64,000 bases of DNA. Source: Defluviicoccus sp046348835 (GTDB taxonomy: Bacteria; Pseudomonadota; Alphaproteobacteria; Rhodospirillales; Defluviicoccaceae). The notes beneath the pieces were generated by a model. That model did not search any database, was not told the DNA's origin, and saw nothing but the letters and a program-made list of their open reading frames with translations. A program made the translations under genes and the position numbers. Location of the stretch: assembly GCA_046348835.1 (NCBI GenBank), contig JAXMDM010000003.1, forward strand, positions 558,001-622,000. The letters are read 5' to 3'. Positions 26,997-35,266 of the stretch are shown here, one piece after another (position 1 is the stretch's first letter; each line of letters begins with the position of its first letter).

Positions 26997-27100
26997 CGGC
27001 TCTCCCGGCCTCTTGATATGGTACGGCGGCAGGCGTGACGGCAAGCACCGGACCGTTGCGCGTGGCGGCATAAGAAACCATCGGGACAAAGGTAAAGGCG

Positions 27101-27727
27101 ATGGCCCAGGTTTTGGTCCAGTGGGCGGAGGCGACGGGATACCTGGCGGCGGCCTTCGGTCTCGCCGCCTTCGCCATGAAGGGGATGTTGCCGCTGCGCG
27201 CGCTGGCGGCCGGAATGAACCTCGCCTACCTGGCTTACGGCTGGCTGATCGGCTTGCCCATTCTCTGGATCCCGCATCTGCTTCAACTGCCGCTCAACTT
27301 ATATCGCTTTATCGAGTTGCTGCAGGTGCGGCGGCGGGCCAACCGGCTTCTCAGCGAAAGCCTGTCGGTCGACCCGCTGCTGCCGTTCATGCTGGAGGTC
27401 AAGCGGAGCAAGGGCACGCGGCTGTTCGAGAAGGGAGAACCGGCCGAGATCATGTACTACATCGCCAAGGGCCGGGTGCGGATCGTCGAACTCGACCGCA
27501 TCGTCCTCTCCGGCGATCTGATCGGCGAGATCGCGTTGTTCGCCCCGGACCGGCGCCGTACCGCCACCGCCGTCTGCGAGACCGACTGCGTGCTGTTCGC
27601 GCTGACCGGCAAGAAGGCGACGGAGCTGTGCCTGGAGCATCCGGCGTTCGGGTTGTTTCTCGTCCGCCTCATCACCAGCCGGCTGATCGATGCGGGGGCG
27701 GTGCCGATGGCGGCGGAGGACGGATAA
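27101..27727 (+). CDS. Membrane protein with cyclic-nucleotide-binding domain
   Basis: A 208-residue protein: about three N-terminal hydrophobic helices (to residue 72), then a cNMP-binding-like beta barrel (LFEKGEPAEIMYYIAKGRVRI, LSGDLIGEIALFAPDRRRTA). The phosphate-binding cassette GEIALFAPDRRRTATA is close to the classical GExxL...RxA pattern. No DNA-binding domain is present, so it is a membrane sensor, not a CRP-type regulator. It is divergent from the GTPase pair with 104 bp between the starts. Confidence 0.75.
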   Translation: MAQVLVQWAEATGYLAAAFGLAAFAMKGMLPLRALAAGMNLAYLAYGWLIGLPILWIPHLLQLPLNLYRFIELLQVRRRANRLLSESLSVDPLLPFMLEVKRSKGTRLFEKGEPAEIMYYIAKGRVRIVELDRIVLSGDLIGEIALFAPDRRRTATAVCETDCVLFALTGKKATELCLEHPAFGLFLVRLITSRLIDAGAVPMAAEDG

Positions 27728-28033
27728 CAAAGACGATTGCCGATATACCCCATTTGGGTTAAACACCCGCCGTCGGTCGGGTGGGGATGTTCCCGCGATG
27801 CGAGCGCGTGGATAGGCGGTCGAGCATCCCGCCGGGAGGACACGCTTGCGGGATGCGGCGGCATTCCGGCCCGGCCGATGCGGCCGCTGGGCGGGGATGT
27901 CTGATCGGCGGGTCGGCCGGGAGAGCGGAAAAAGATCTACCCTAAATGGGGGTTTTGCGGCAGTGTGTTGCCCGACGCGATCGCCGCGGCCGGACGCTGC
28001 GGCGGGGCGCGGCGAGCACGGACCGATGCGAGC
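27728..28033. other. Intergenic region with two ACCC-N5-GGG dyads
   Basis: About 306 bp without a gene. It holds the dyad ACCC-CATTT-GGGT at 27747-27759 and a related one, ACCC-TAAAT-GGGG, at 27939-27951. Aligned in opposite orientation the two share CCCCATTT(A)GGGT. The second is about 80 bp upstream of the HlyD-type gene, so operator sites for the exopolysaccharide operon are possible. Confidence 0.4.
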
Positions 28034-29308
28034 ATGATCCCCAACCCAGGTCATCTTGAGCCCACGCGCCGGGCGCACCCCTCCCGACTGGGTCAAATCG
28101 TCAGGATTTGTGCCGGTCTGGCGCTGGTGGGCCTCGCCCTTTATGTGAGTCTGCCCAACCTCATCGGCCTCGTCGGTACCGAGGCGGTGGTCAATGGGCG
28201 ACTGATCACCGTTTACTCGCCCATCGAGGGAAAGGTCACCGTCGAGCCGCCGCCGGTCGGCCGCGAGATGAAGGCGGGCGAGGTCGCGGTGGTGATTGAG
28301 GACGATCGCCAGAACCGCAGCTTCCTCAACGAACTCCGTACCGAGCGGGCGACGCTGAGCGAGCGGATCGAGGCCCTTGACCGTCAGGACAAGGAACTGC
28401 TGGCGACCCGCCAGGATCTCCTCGACCGCAGCAGCCAGTTCCGCACCGTCCGGCAACAGCTTCTCGACCGCCGGATCGAGGAGGCGCAGGCGACCAGCCG
28501 GGCGGCGATCGCCGTGGCCGACGAACGGGCCGGCAACCTGAAGCGCCGCAGCGAACTGTTCGATCAAGGGCATCTCAGCCGCGCCGCCCTCGATGAGGCC
28601 GCGGCCGAGGCGCGGAGTGCCGCCGAGCACCTCAGCGAAGCGCGCTCGGCGGTGAAGCGGCTGCAGACGGAACGGCAGGCGGCAGAGGCCGGCGTGTTCG
28701 TCGACAACAGCCAGAACGACGTGCCGTATTCGAGCCAGCGGATCGACGAGATCGCGCTGCGCCGCCAGGATCTGCATGCGCGGCGCCGCGAATATGAAAT
28801 CCGCGTCCACGAGATCGAGAACCAGATGCAGGTGGAGGAGGAGCGCCTCGAGCGCCAGACCACATCCAGCCAAACCGCGCCTTCGGATGCGGTCATCTGG
28901 CAGCGCTCGGTGGCGCGCGGCAACGAGGTGGTGATCGGCGCCGAGCTGTTGCAGTTCCTCGACTGCGACGATCTATTCCTCGAGGTGATGCTCGACCAGG
29001 CGCATTTCGAGGCGGTCCGGCCGGGCAGTCCGGCGACGGTGCGGCTCATCGGATCCGACCGGAAGATCCCCGGGGTGGTGCGGACGATGCGCGGCAATTC
29101 GGTCTCCGCCCGCGACACCCATGCCGTCGCCCATCCAGGCGACAAGCGGGACGGCCAGTTCTCGGTCACCGTGCTCGTCGATCAGCATGCGCTGCGGGCA
29201 GAACCCGGCACCTTCTGCGGCGTCGGCCGGAGCGCCCGGGTCTGGTTCGAGACCCCCTTCGAGCGGGGCCTGCAGCGCTTGGCGGCGCTGGTCGCCGGCG
29301 ATCGGTGA
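28034..29308 (+). CDS. HlyD-type membrane fusion protein of an exopolysaccharide operon
   Basis: A 424-residue protein with one N-terminal transmembrane helix (about residues 25-45), a biotinyl-lipoyl-like segment (GRLITVYSPIEGKVTVEPPP), a long coiled coil (about 95-270) and a beta-barrel part (VMLDQAHFEAVRPGSPATVRL). It is periplasmic and probably links the inner-membrane synthase to the envelope. The order membrane-fusion protein then PilZ-type glycosyltransferase recalls rhizobial bgsBA (mixed-linkage beta-glucan) and Alg44/Alg8; the product polymer is an inference. Start ATG 28034. Confidence 0.82.
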   Translation: MIPNPGHLEPTRRAHPSRLGQIVRICAGLALVGLALYVSLPNLIGLVGTEAVVNGRLITVYSPIEGKVTVEPPPVGREMKAGEVAVVIEDDRQNRSFLNELRTERATLSERIEALDRQDKELLATRQDLLDRSSQFRTVRQQLLDRRIEEAQATSRAAIAVADERAGNLKRRSELFDQGHLSRAALDEAAAEARSAAEHLSEARSAVKRLQTERQAAEAGVFVDNSQNDVPYSSQRIDEIALRRQDLHARRREYEIRVHEIENQMQVEEERLERQTTSSQTAPSDAVIWQRSVARGNEVVIGAELLQFLDCDDLFLEVMLDQAHFEAVRPGSPATVRLIGSDRKIPGVVRTMRGNSVSARDTHAVAHPGDKRDGQFSVTVLVDQHALRAEPGTFCGVGRSARVWFETPFERGLQRLAALVAGDR

Positions 29309-29369
29309 GGGGTGATCGGTGAGGGGCGATCGGTGAGGGGCGACCGATGAGGGGCGACCGATGAGGGGC
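29300..29369 (+). repeat. Five 14-bp tandem repeats forming the start region of the synthase gene
   Basis: Units begin at 29300, 29314, 29328, 29342 and 29356 (GATCGGTGAGGGGC, later GACCGATGAGGGGC). They cover the HlyD-gene stop codon and provide repeated GAGGGG Shine-Dalgarno-like blocks. The fourth unit contains an ATG at 29347 that opens a five-codon frame (MRGDR) whose stop overlaps the real ATG at 29361 (ATGA). Unit number could tune synthase translation. Confidence 0.85.
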
Positions 29370-31397
29370 GAGTACCTCGACCTGTTGCCGGCGCTCCTGA
29401 CGGCGGCGATCTACTGCGCGCTCACCCCCCATCTCGATCGCCGTTCGAACGGCGCCCGCACCTTCGTCACAGCGTTGATCGGCTTTCTCGGCATTCGCTA
29501 CATCGTCTGGCGGCTCGTCGTCACCGTCCTCCCGGCGACCGGCTCGCCCCTCCAAATCGCCTGGATCTGGCTGTGCTATGCCGTCGAGCTGGCGGCGGTG
29601 ACCGAAATGCTGGTGTTCGTGCTGATCCTGTCCCGCTGGGGCGACCGCCGGCAGGAAGCGGACGCCTTCGAGGCGGCGCTGTCGCGGCGGCCGCTGTCGC
29701 AATGGCCGTCCGTCGATGTCTTCGTGCCCACCTACAACGAAGGCTTCGACGTGCTGGAGAAGACCATCGTCGGTGTCACCCGGCTCGACTATCCCAACTT
29801 CCGCGCCTGGGTCCTGGACGACGGTCGCCGCCCCTGGCTCGCCGACTACTGCCGTCGCCAGGGCGTCGGCTATCTCACCCGGGAGAACAACGACGGAGCC
29901 AAGGCGGGCAACATCAACGCCGCGCTCGCCCGGACTTCCGGCGACCTGATCGCCATCCTCGACGCCGATTTCGTCCCCTACCGGCCGTTTCTCCGCCGCA
30001 CCGTCGGCTTTTTCAGCGATCCCGGGATCGGCATCGTCCAGACGCCGCAGCACTTCTACAATCGCGATCCGATCCAGAGCAACCTGCTCCTGCAGGCGGC
30101 GTGGCCGGACGAACAGCGGTTGTTCTTCGACGTCATGGCCCCCGGCCGCGATGCCTGGAACGCCGCCTTCTGCTGCGGTTCGTCGAGCCTCATCCGCCGC
30201 CGGGCGCTGACCGAGATCGGCGGGGTGCCCACCGCCTCGGTCACCGAGGACCTGTTGACCACCCTCGCCCTGCTGCGCCGGGGATACGTCACCCGTTACC
30301 TCAACGAGCGCCTCAGCGCCGGCCTGGCGCCGGAGACCACCGCCGCCTTCTTCGTCCAGCGCCAGCGCTGGGCGAGGGGGGCGATCCAGTCGCTATATCT
30401 GCCCGAGGGTCCGTTCGGTCCGGGACTGACCCCGCTGCAACGGCTGCTGTTCTTTCCGTTCAGTTGGGTGTTTCAGTACCCGGTGCGGCTGATGACCCTT
30501 ATCGTCCCCATCGTCTACCTGGCGACGGGGGTGACGCCGCTGTTGTTCACCGAGATCGGCGACCTTCTCGACTATCAGCTGCCGATGATGATGGCGTTCT
30601 GCCTCGGCCTGCGCTGGTTGGCGCCGCACCATTACGTACCGATCCTGTCGTCGGCCGCCGGCGTCTTTTCCACCTTCCGGCTATTGCCGTCGATCCTCCG
30701 CAGCATCTTCCGGCCCTTCGAGGGCCACTTCAGCGTGACGCCCAAGGGCCAGCTCGCCGCCGCCCGATCGTTCGACTTCCGCACCTTCGGCCTCGCCGTC
30801 GGCACCGGCGCGCTGACCGTCGGCGGGCTGATCTTCAATACCGTCCCCGAATGGCAGCCGCTGGAGAGTTGGTCGTTCTTTCCGGTAGCGGCCGCCTGGA
30901 GCTTTCTCAACCTGCTCACCCTGGCGCTCGTCATCCTGATCTGCATCGAGGCGCCCCGTCAGCGGCGCGAGGAGCGGTTCTCGGTCGATGAGCCGGCGCT
31001 GGTGCGGTTCGAGGACGTGGAGGCACCCTGCCGGATCGAGTGTCTGTCGCTGAGCGGGGCGCGCATTCGTGTCGGTTCCGGCGCCACATCCGGACTGGGA
31101 CGCGGCCGCGTCTTCCTGACCGTCTCTGGTATAGGCCTGCTACCCGGGCGTATCGCCGCGGTGGAAGGGGATGTGGTGCGCATCGCATTCCTTGCGGTCG
31201 GCGGACCGGAACGGGAGAACCTGATCGCGCGCCTGTTCACCGGCGACTGCCACAATGGCGTCGAGACGGTGGGCATTTGCCGGCTGGTCGCGGCGCTGGC
31301 GCGGCGCGCCTTCGGGCCGGCGGCAAAAAGGCCGCGGCCGGTGCCGCGGCGGCGCCTTTTCCGCCGCGGCGACCGGGGTCAGTCGGCGAGCGCGTAG
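29361..31397 (+). CDS. Family-2 processive glycosyltransferase with C-terminal PilZ-like domain
   Basis: A 678-residue inner-membrane synthase of the cellulose/beta-glucan type. Catalytic motifs are complete: DDG at 153-155, DAD at 201-203, TED at 295-297 and QRQRW at 333-337. At least six transmembrane helices surround the domain. The C-terminal 145 residues include a PilZ-like part: RREER (535-539) fits RxxxR, but the second motif reads CLSLSG, with cysteine where Asp or Asn is expected. c-di-GMP control is therefore likely but not certain. The 3' end overlaps the convergent SIMPL gene by 19 bp. Confidence 0.88.
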   Translation: MRGEYLDLLPALLTAAIYCALTPHLDRRSNGARTFVTALIGFLGIRYIVWRLVVTVLPATGSPLQIAWIWLCYAVELAAVTEMLVFVLILSRWGDRRQEADAFEAALSRRPLSQWPSVDVFVPTYNEGFDVLEKTIVGVTRLDYPNFRAWVLDDGRRPWLADYCRRQGVGYLTRENNDGAKAGNINAALARTSGDLIAILDADFVPYRPFLRRTVGFFSDPGIGIVQTPQHFYNRDPIQSNLLLQAAWPDEQRLFFDVMAPGRDAWNAAFCCGSSSLIRRRALTEIGGVPTASVTEDLLTTLALLRRGYVTRYLNERLSAGLAPETTAAFFVQRQRWARGAIQSLYLPEGPFGPGLTPLQRLLFFPFSWVFQYPVRLMTLIVPIVYLATGVTPLLFTEIGDLLDYQLPMMMAFCLGLRWLAPHHYVPILSSAAGVFSTFRLLPSILRSIFRPFEGHFSVTPKGQLAAARSFDFRTFGLAVGTGALTVGGLIFNTVPEWQPLESWSFFPVAAAWSFLNLLTLALVILICIEAPRQRREERFSVDEPALVRFEDVEAPCRIECLSLSGARIRVGSGATSGLGRGRVFLTVSGIGLLPGRIAAVEGDVVRIAFLAVGGPERENLIARLFTGDCHNGVETVGICRLVAALARRAFGPAAKRPRPVPRRRLFRRGDRGQSASA

Positions 31398-32140
31398 TCG
31401 ATCGTCGACACCACCCGCACGGTCTTGTCCACCTGGTTTTGCTCGCTCGCCCCCGGCACGTCGTCCCGCGGCCGGATCTCGAACATGCCTTGGCTGGCGC
31501 GGCGAATGCCGGTGATCCGGCTCTGGGCATCGGCGGCGAAACGGGCCGCTCCCTCGCGGGCGTTGCGGGTGGCCTCCTCGATCATCGGCGGCTTGATGTC
31601 GTTCAGCCGGGTGAACAGATAGACGGGGCCGCGGATCGGCCCGCCGTCCTGTCCGCCCAGCACCACCCCCGTGGCGACGAGATCGCCCAGCCGACTGCTC
31701 CGTTCCAGGACCTTGTCGATGTCGGTGGTGCGGACCATCAGCGTCTCGGAGACGATGAAGCGGCTTTCCACCGGGCCGGAGCGATACGGTTGGGCCAGCA
31801 GGTCGACCACCTCAACGCCCTGTCCCGAGATGACGTCCGCTGTCAGGCCGCCGGCGGCGAGGAAGGCGCGAACCCGGCCTCCGTCCTCGGTGACCTTGCG
31901 CTGGACCTCGATCAGGTCGTTGCCGGTCGCCACGTAACGCAGCGGCCACAGGGCGAGGTCGGCGCGAACCTCCCGCTCGGCCAGCCCCTTGACGGTGACG
32001 AACCGCTCGCTCCGCCGGCCTTCGGCAAAGCCGCGGCCGACGAGCCAGCCGGACAGGACCAACCCCAGGGCGAGAACGGCAGCGAAGCCGAGGAGGGTGG
32101 CAACTCTCACCGCCCTCGATCTCGGCGCGGATTGGTGCAT
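31379..32140 (-). CDS. SIMPL domain (DUF541) protein
   Basis: A 253-residue envelope protein with one N-terminal hydrophobic anchor (residues about 14-36), then the SIMPL fold: RFVTVKGLAEREVRADLALW, and later ARNAREGAARFAADAQSRI. The family is periplasmic and of poorly known function, often tied to stress. It overlaps the end of the synthase gene on the other strand by 19 bp. Confidence 0.88.
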   Translation of the reverse strand: MHQSAPRSRAVRVATLLGFAAVLALGLVLSGWLVGRGFAEGRRSERFVTVKGLAEREVRADLALWPLRYVATGNDLIEVQRKVTEDGGRVRAFLAAGGLTADVISGQGVEVVDLLAQPYRSGPVESRFIVSETLMVRTTDIDKVLERSSRLGDLVATGVVLGGQDGGPIRGPVYLFTRLNDIKPPMIEEATRNAREGAARFAADAQSRITGIRRASQGMFEIRPRDDVPGASEQNQVDKTVRVVSTIDYALAD

Positions 32141-32161
32141 GGGGCCCTCCAGCCGGTGGTC

Positions 32162-32641
32162 TCAGTCGAAGAATGTGGCGCCGTGGCTGCCGGCGACGGC
32201 GCCGGCGATGGTGATGAGGCCGAACACCAGCAGCAGCCAATGCAGGACCGCCATCCGGCGGAAGGCCCGCGCCGGCGCCACCGCCGTTTCGCGGTGCAGC
32301 CAGCGATGCAGCAGGAACGGATCGACGACGAACAGCATGACCATGAAGATGGTCCAAAGAAGGACCATCGCCCCCATCCACCAGTATTCGAGCTGGTGAA
32401 AACGGTCCCAGAGATCGAGCGCCCAGGCCATGTAGAAGCCGCTGGCGCCGGTCAGCAGCGTCGCCAGCCGCGCCTGCCAAGCGAATCGACCCTCCACCGC
32501 CTCGAACATGCCCAGTTGATCCGCGGTCGACCGGCTGCGCCGGGCGGCGGGGAGCACCGCCGTCGTTACCATGGCCACGCCACCGATCCAGACGACGACG
32601 GCAAGAACGTGAATGACGCGGGCGGCGATGAGCGTGTCCAA
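32162..32641 (-). CDS. CopD-like integral membrane protein
   Basis: A 159-residue membrane protein with four hydrophobic helices. The N-terminal VIHVLAVVVWIGGVAMVTTAV resembles CopD/DUF2269-type proteins with a conserved His and WIGG. The start is taken as TTG 32641, because the open frame upstream to 32731 lacks membrane character; this choice is uncertain. It lies 21 bp upstream of the SIMPL gene on the same strand, so the two may be co-transcribed. Confidence 0.7.
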   Translation of the reverse strand: MDTLIAARVIHVLAVVVWIGGVAMVTTAVLPAARRSRSTADQLGMFEAVEGRFAWQARLATLLTGASGFYMAWALDLWDRFHQLEYWWMGAMVLLWTIFMVMLFVVDPFLLHRWLHRETAVAPARAFRRMAVLHWLLLVFGLITIAGAVAGSHGATFFD

Positions 32642-32841
32642 GCAAGGTATCCGGCGCTGATGGAGAAAGCCGGACTCTGCGGCAGGCGATGCGCGCCGGC
32701 AATGGATTTTGCGAGCGAAGCGGCGATACATCCTATGAGGGAAATACCAAAAATTTAACGTCGTAATACGGGTTTTTGTTGATCGACCCGCATAAGGGGT
32801 ATATATGTAAACATGTTCTCGCTAAGAATGCATGAAGGCAG

Positions 32842-33159
32842 ATGGTCATGGGTAAGAAGCAGGCAGAGATCACCGCAATACTCGCCGGGGTTGCGATATT
32901 CCTGTCGGCGGCGGCGGCGAATGCCGTACCGATCGAGCCCCGCTCGCTCACCTGGAACATCGTTTCCGATCAGGAAATGGCCAAGATCTGCAGCGCCCAC
33001 GGCCAGCGTCCCAACTGCGAAGGGATGGCGGCCTGGGACAAGGAGTTTCGCATGTGCATCATCTGGACCCGGTCACCCGGCGCCGGCGACGATATGGCCC
33101 GCTGGCAGGTCGTCCATCATGAACTGCAGCACTGCCAGGAAGGTCATTTTCACCAGTAA
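32842..33159 (+). CDS. Small secreted protein with HExxH motif
   Basis: A 105-residue protein with a signal peptide (hydrophobic core AILAGVAIFLSAAAANA). The C-terminus contains VVHHELQHCQEGHFHQ, a metal-binding HELQH of the zincin type followed by another Glu and two His. Three further cysteines precede it. It is short for a peptidase; activity is not established. Start ATG 32842 follows GAAGGCAG; an ATG at 32848 is also in frame. An AT-rich upstream region with TATATATG could be its promoter. Confidence 0.65.
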   Translation: MVMGKKQAEITAILAGVAIFLSAAAANAVPIEPRSLTWNIVSDQEMAKICSAHGQRPNCEGMAAWDKEFRMCIIWTRSPGAGDDMARWQVVHHELQHCQEGHFHQ

Positions 33160-33190
33160 AAGTCGCCCTGCAGAAGATGCACGGCAATGA

Positions 33191-33216
33191 AAAAGGGCCG
33201 ACGGATGCCGGCCCTT
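33191..33216 (-). terminator. Rho-independent terminator of the cell-wall hydrolase gene
   Basis: Perfect 8-bp stem AAGGGCCG / CGGCCCTT with an 8-base loop. On the minus strand it is followed by five T. It sits between two convergent genes and could act on both sides, but the T-run favours the minus strand. Confidence 0.75.
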
Positions 33217-33242
33217 ATGTCTTTAACTGTTCAGCCACGGGA

Positions 33243-33893
33243 TCAGGATCGGGGAGAACTGATCCCCGAGAGCTGGGCGCTGGAACGCACTTCGCCGTAG
33301 AAAATGTGGCGGCCGATGCGCATGATTCGCGGCTTCTCGTAGGACCAGTCGGGGCGAACGTAGGTGGCGTGGAAGTACATGGCCCCGTCGGTCGGGTCTA
33401 CCGGATCGAGGAACATCGTCCGATAAGCCACCTGCTGCGCCCGCTCCCACGAAGCCTCATCGTTCGGCTCGTTCAGCCGCCGGTCGCACACCCAGGAAAA
33501 CTGGCACTTGCTGCGGCCAAGCCCGAATCCTTGCCAGACCACCTCGCAGATGGTCTTCGGGAAACGCGGGTTGGCGAGACGGTTGAGGGTGACGGAGGCG
33601 ACGGCGATCTGTCCCACCAACGGCTCGCCCTTGGATTCCCAGAAAACATTGAGGGCGAGGCAGCGGAACTCCTGGCGCAGGTCCGGGCCGATGTTGCTCA
33701 GCCGGTCCCGCATGGCCGGGGGCAACTGGGTGAGGGCGGTGGGTACGCCCTCGTCCGGGGCGGACCAGCTGGGCGGTTCGTCGAGGCCGCCGAGCGGCAT
33801 GGCCGCCAATTGTCCCGGTATCAGCAGCGCCGCCAGCCACAGGCAAAAGCCCACGGCGACGCCGATCGTCAACACCTTCGTCTCGCGTCGCAT
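33243..33893 (-). CDS. Cell wall hydrolase (SleB/Hydrolase_2 family)
   Basis: A 216-residue protein with one N-terminal transmembrane or signal helix (LTIGVAVGFCLWLAALLIPG) and a C-terminal Hydrolase_2 domain: CLALNVFWESKGEPLVGQIA with the presumed catalytic Glu, VTLNRLANPRFPKTICEVVW, and CQFSWVCD. It should cleave peptidoglycan, probably as a lytic transglycosylase. Start ATG 33893 chosen over 33962 on the signal helix. Confidence 0.88.
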   Translation of the reverse strand: MRRETKVLTIGVAVGFCLWLAALLIPGQLAAMPLGGLDEPPSWSAPDEGVPTALTQLPPAMRDRLSNIGPDLRQEFRCLALNVFWESKGEPLVGQIAVASVTLNRLANPRFPKTICEVVWQGFGLGRSKCQFSWVCDRRLNEPNDEASWERAQQVAYRTMFLDPVDPTDGAMYFHATYVRPDWSYEKPRIMRIGRHIFYGEVRSSAQLSGISSPRS

Positions 33894-34261
33894 CAACCCT
33901 CCAAACACCCCTTGGACCTTGCTTGGGCCCAACCTTCCTCCCGCAAGATATAGATGCACCACCCGTTGGCGGTTGCAATAATACCTGCGGGCACCATACG
34001 GTGGTGCGAGACTGTGTCAATCCAAAAATGCCCTCTACCTTTGCGCGAGCGTATGGCTGCTTCCGAGCCCTTGCGGCTAAATCGTTATACTTCACGGTGA
34101 TTGCGGCCTCCGCCGGGACCGGCGGCGATGACAAAAACAATACCTGAAGCGGGCTCCGGGGGTGATTTTCCGGCCGCCGGTTGTGTAGAGTCGGGGGCGC
34201 AAGACGCACCCCTGGTGTGGGAAAAACGGGTGCGCCGGCCATTGTGAGGGAGCACCACCCG
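33894..34261. other. Divergent intergenic region with a leader hairpin
   Basis: About 368 bp between the divergent hydrolase and dgcN genes. No gene is supported. It holds CGCACCC / GGGTGCG (34205-34211 and 34228-34234), a 7-bp stem 27 bases before the dgcN start, and an AT-richer part near 34080 (TTATACTT) that may contain a promoter. Confidence 0.4.
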
Positions 34262-35266
34262 ATGGACGAACTGCGACGTCCCTACCTGCTCTTCCTCGGC
34301 GATGCCGCCGACCGGCTGGCGGCGAAAACGGCGATCGGCATCCTTACCTGGCGGCCCGAATGGTGCCTCGGCCAGCTGGCCTTGCCCGGCTGCAAGGCCG
34401 ATCTCCAATTGCCCTCGATGACGCTGGCAGAGGCCGTGGAGGCCGGCGCCGGAACCCTGGTCATCGGGGTCGCCAACGCCGGCGGGGTGATCGGCGAGAG
34501 CTGGCTCGGCGTGCTGGAGGCGGCGCTGGCCGCCGGTCTCGACGTGGCCAGCGGTCTTCACCAACGCCTCGACGGCATTCCCCGCCTCAGTGCGGCGGCG
34601 ACGGCCGGGGGCGTTCGGCTGGTGGAGGTGCGCATCCCCGACCGCGCCTTTCCCGTCGGCACCGGCGAACCCCGCTCCGGCAAGCGCCTGCTCACCGTCG
34701 GCACCGACTGTTCGGTGGGCAAGATGTACACGACGCTGGCGCTCGAGCGGGACATGCGCGCCCGCCGGATGACCCCGACCTTCCGTGCCACCGGCCAGAC
34801 GGGGATTCTCATCGCCGGCGCCGGGGTGGCGGTGGACGCCGTCGTCGCCGACTTCATCTCCGGTGCCATCGAATGGCTGGCGCCGGCCGGCGACCCCGAT
34901 CACTGGGATCTGATCGAAGGGCAGGGCTCGCTGTTCCACCCGTCCTATGCCGGGGTCAGCCTCGGGCTCCTCCACGGCGCCCAGGCGGATGCGCTGGTGA
35001 TGTGCCACGAGCCGACCCGCCGGCACATGCGCGGGTTGCCCCATCGGTCGCTGCCCGATCTCGCTTCGTGCATTGCCGCCAACGAGGTGGCGGCCCGGCT
35101 CACCAATCCCCGCGCCCGCTGCGTCGGCGTCGCCGTCGACACCAGCCGTCTCGCCAGGGATGCCGGCCGTGCCCTGCTGGGCGAGCTGCAATCGCGGCTG
35201 GGGCTGCCCTGCGTCGATCCGATGGTGGAGGGAACGGGGCCAATCCTCGACCGGCTGCTTCAGTGA
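34262..35266 (+). CDS. dgcN: D-glutamate N-acetyltransferase DgcN (DUF1611)
   Basis: A 334-residue DUF1611 protein. The P-loop-like TVGTDCSVGKMYTTLAL is at about residues 149-165, followed by ATGQTGILIAGAGVAVDAVVADF and the WDLIEGQGSLFHPSYAGVSLGLLHG block, all characteristic. In D-glutamate catabolism DgcN acetylates D-Glu, and DgcA then epimerises it to N-acetyl-L-Glu. The start at 34262 follows GTGAGGGAGC. The stop overlaps the next gene in GTGA. Confidence 0.85.
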   Translation: MDELRRPYLLFLGDAADRLAAKTAIGILTWRPEWCLGQLALPGCKADLQLPSMTLAEAVEAGAGTLVIGVANAGGVIGESWLGVLEAALAAGLDVASGLHQRLDGIPRLSAAATAGGVRLVEVRIPDRAFPVGTGEPRSGKRLLTVGTDCSVGKMYTTLALERDMRARRMTPTFRATGQTGILIAGAGVAVDAVVADFISGAIEWLAPAGDPDHWDLIEGQGSLFHPSYAGVSLGLLHGAQADALVMCHEPTRRHMRGLPHRSLPDLASCIAANEVAARLTNPRARCVGVAVDTSRLARDAGRALLGELQSRLGLPCVDPMVEGTGPILDRLLQ

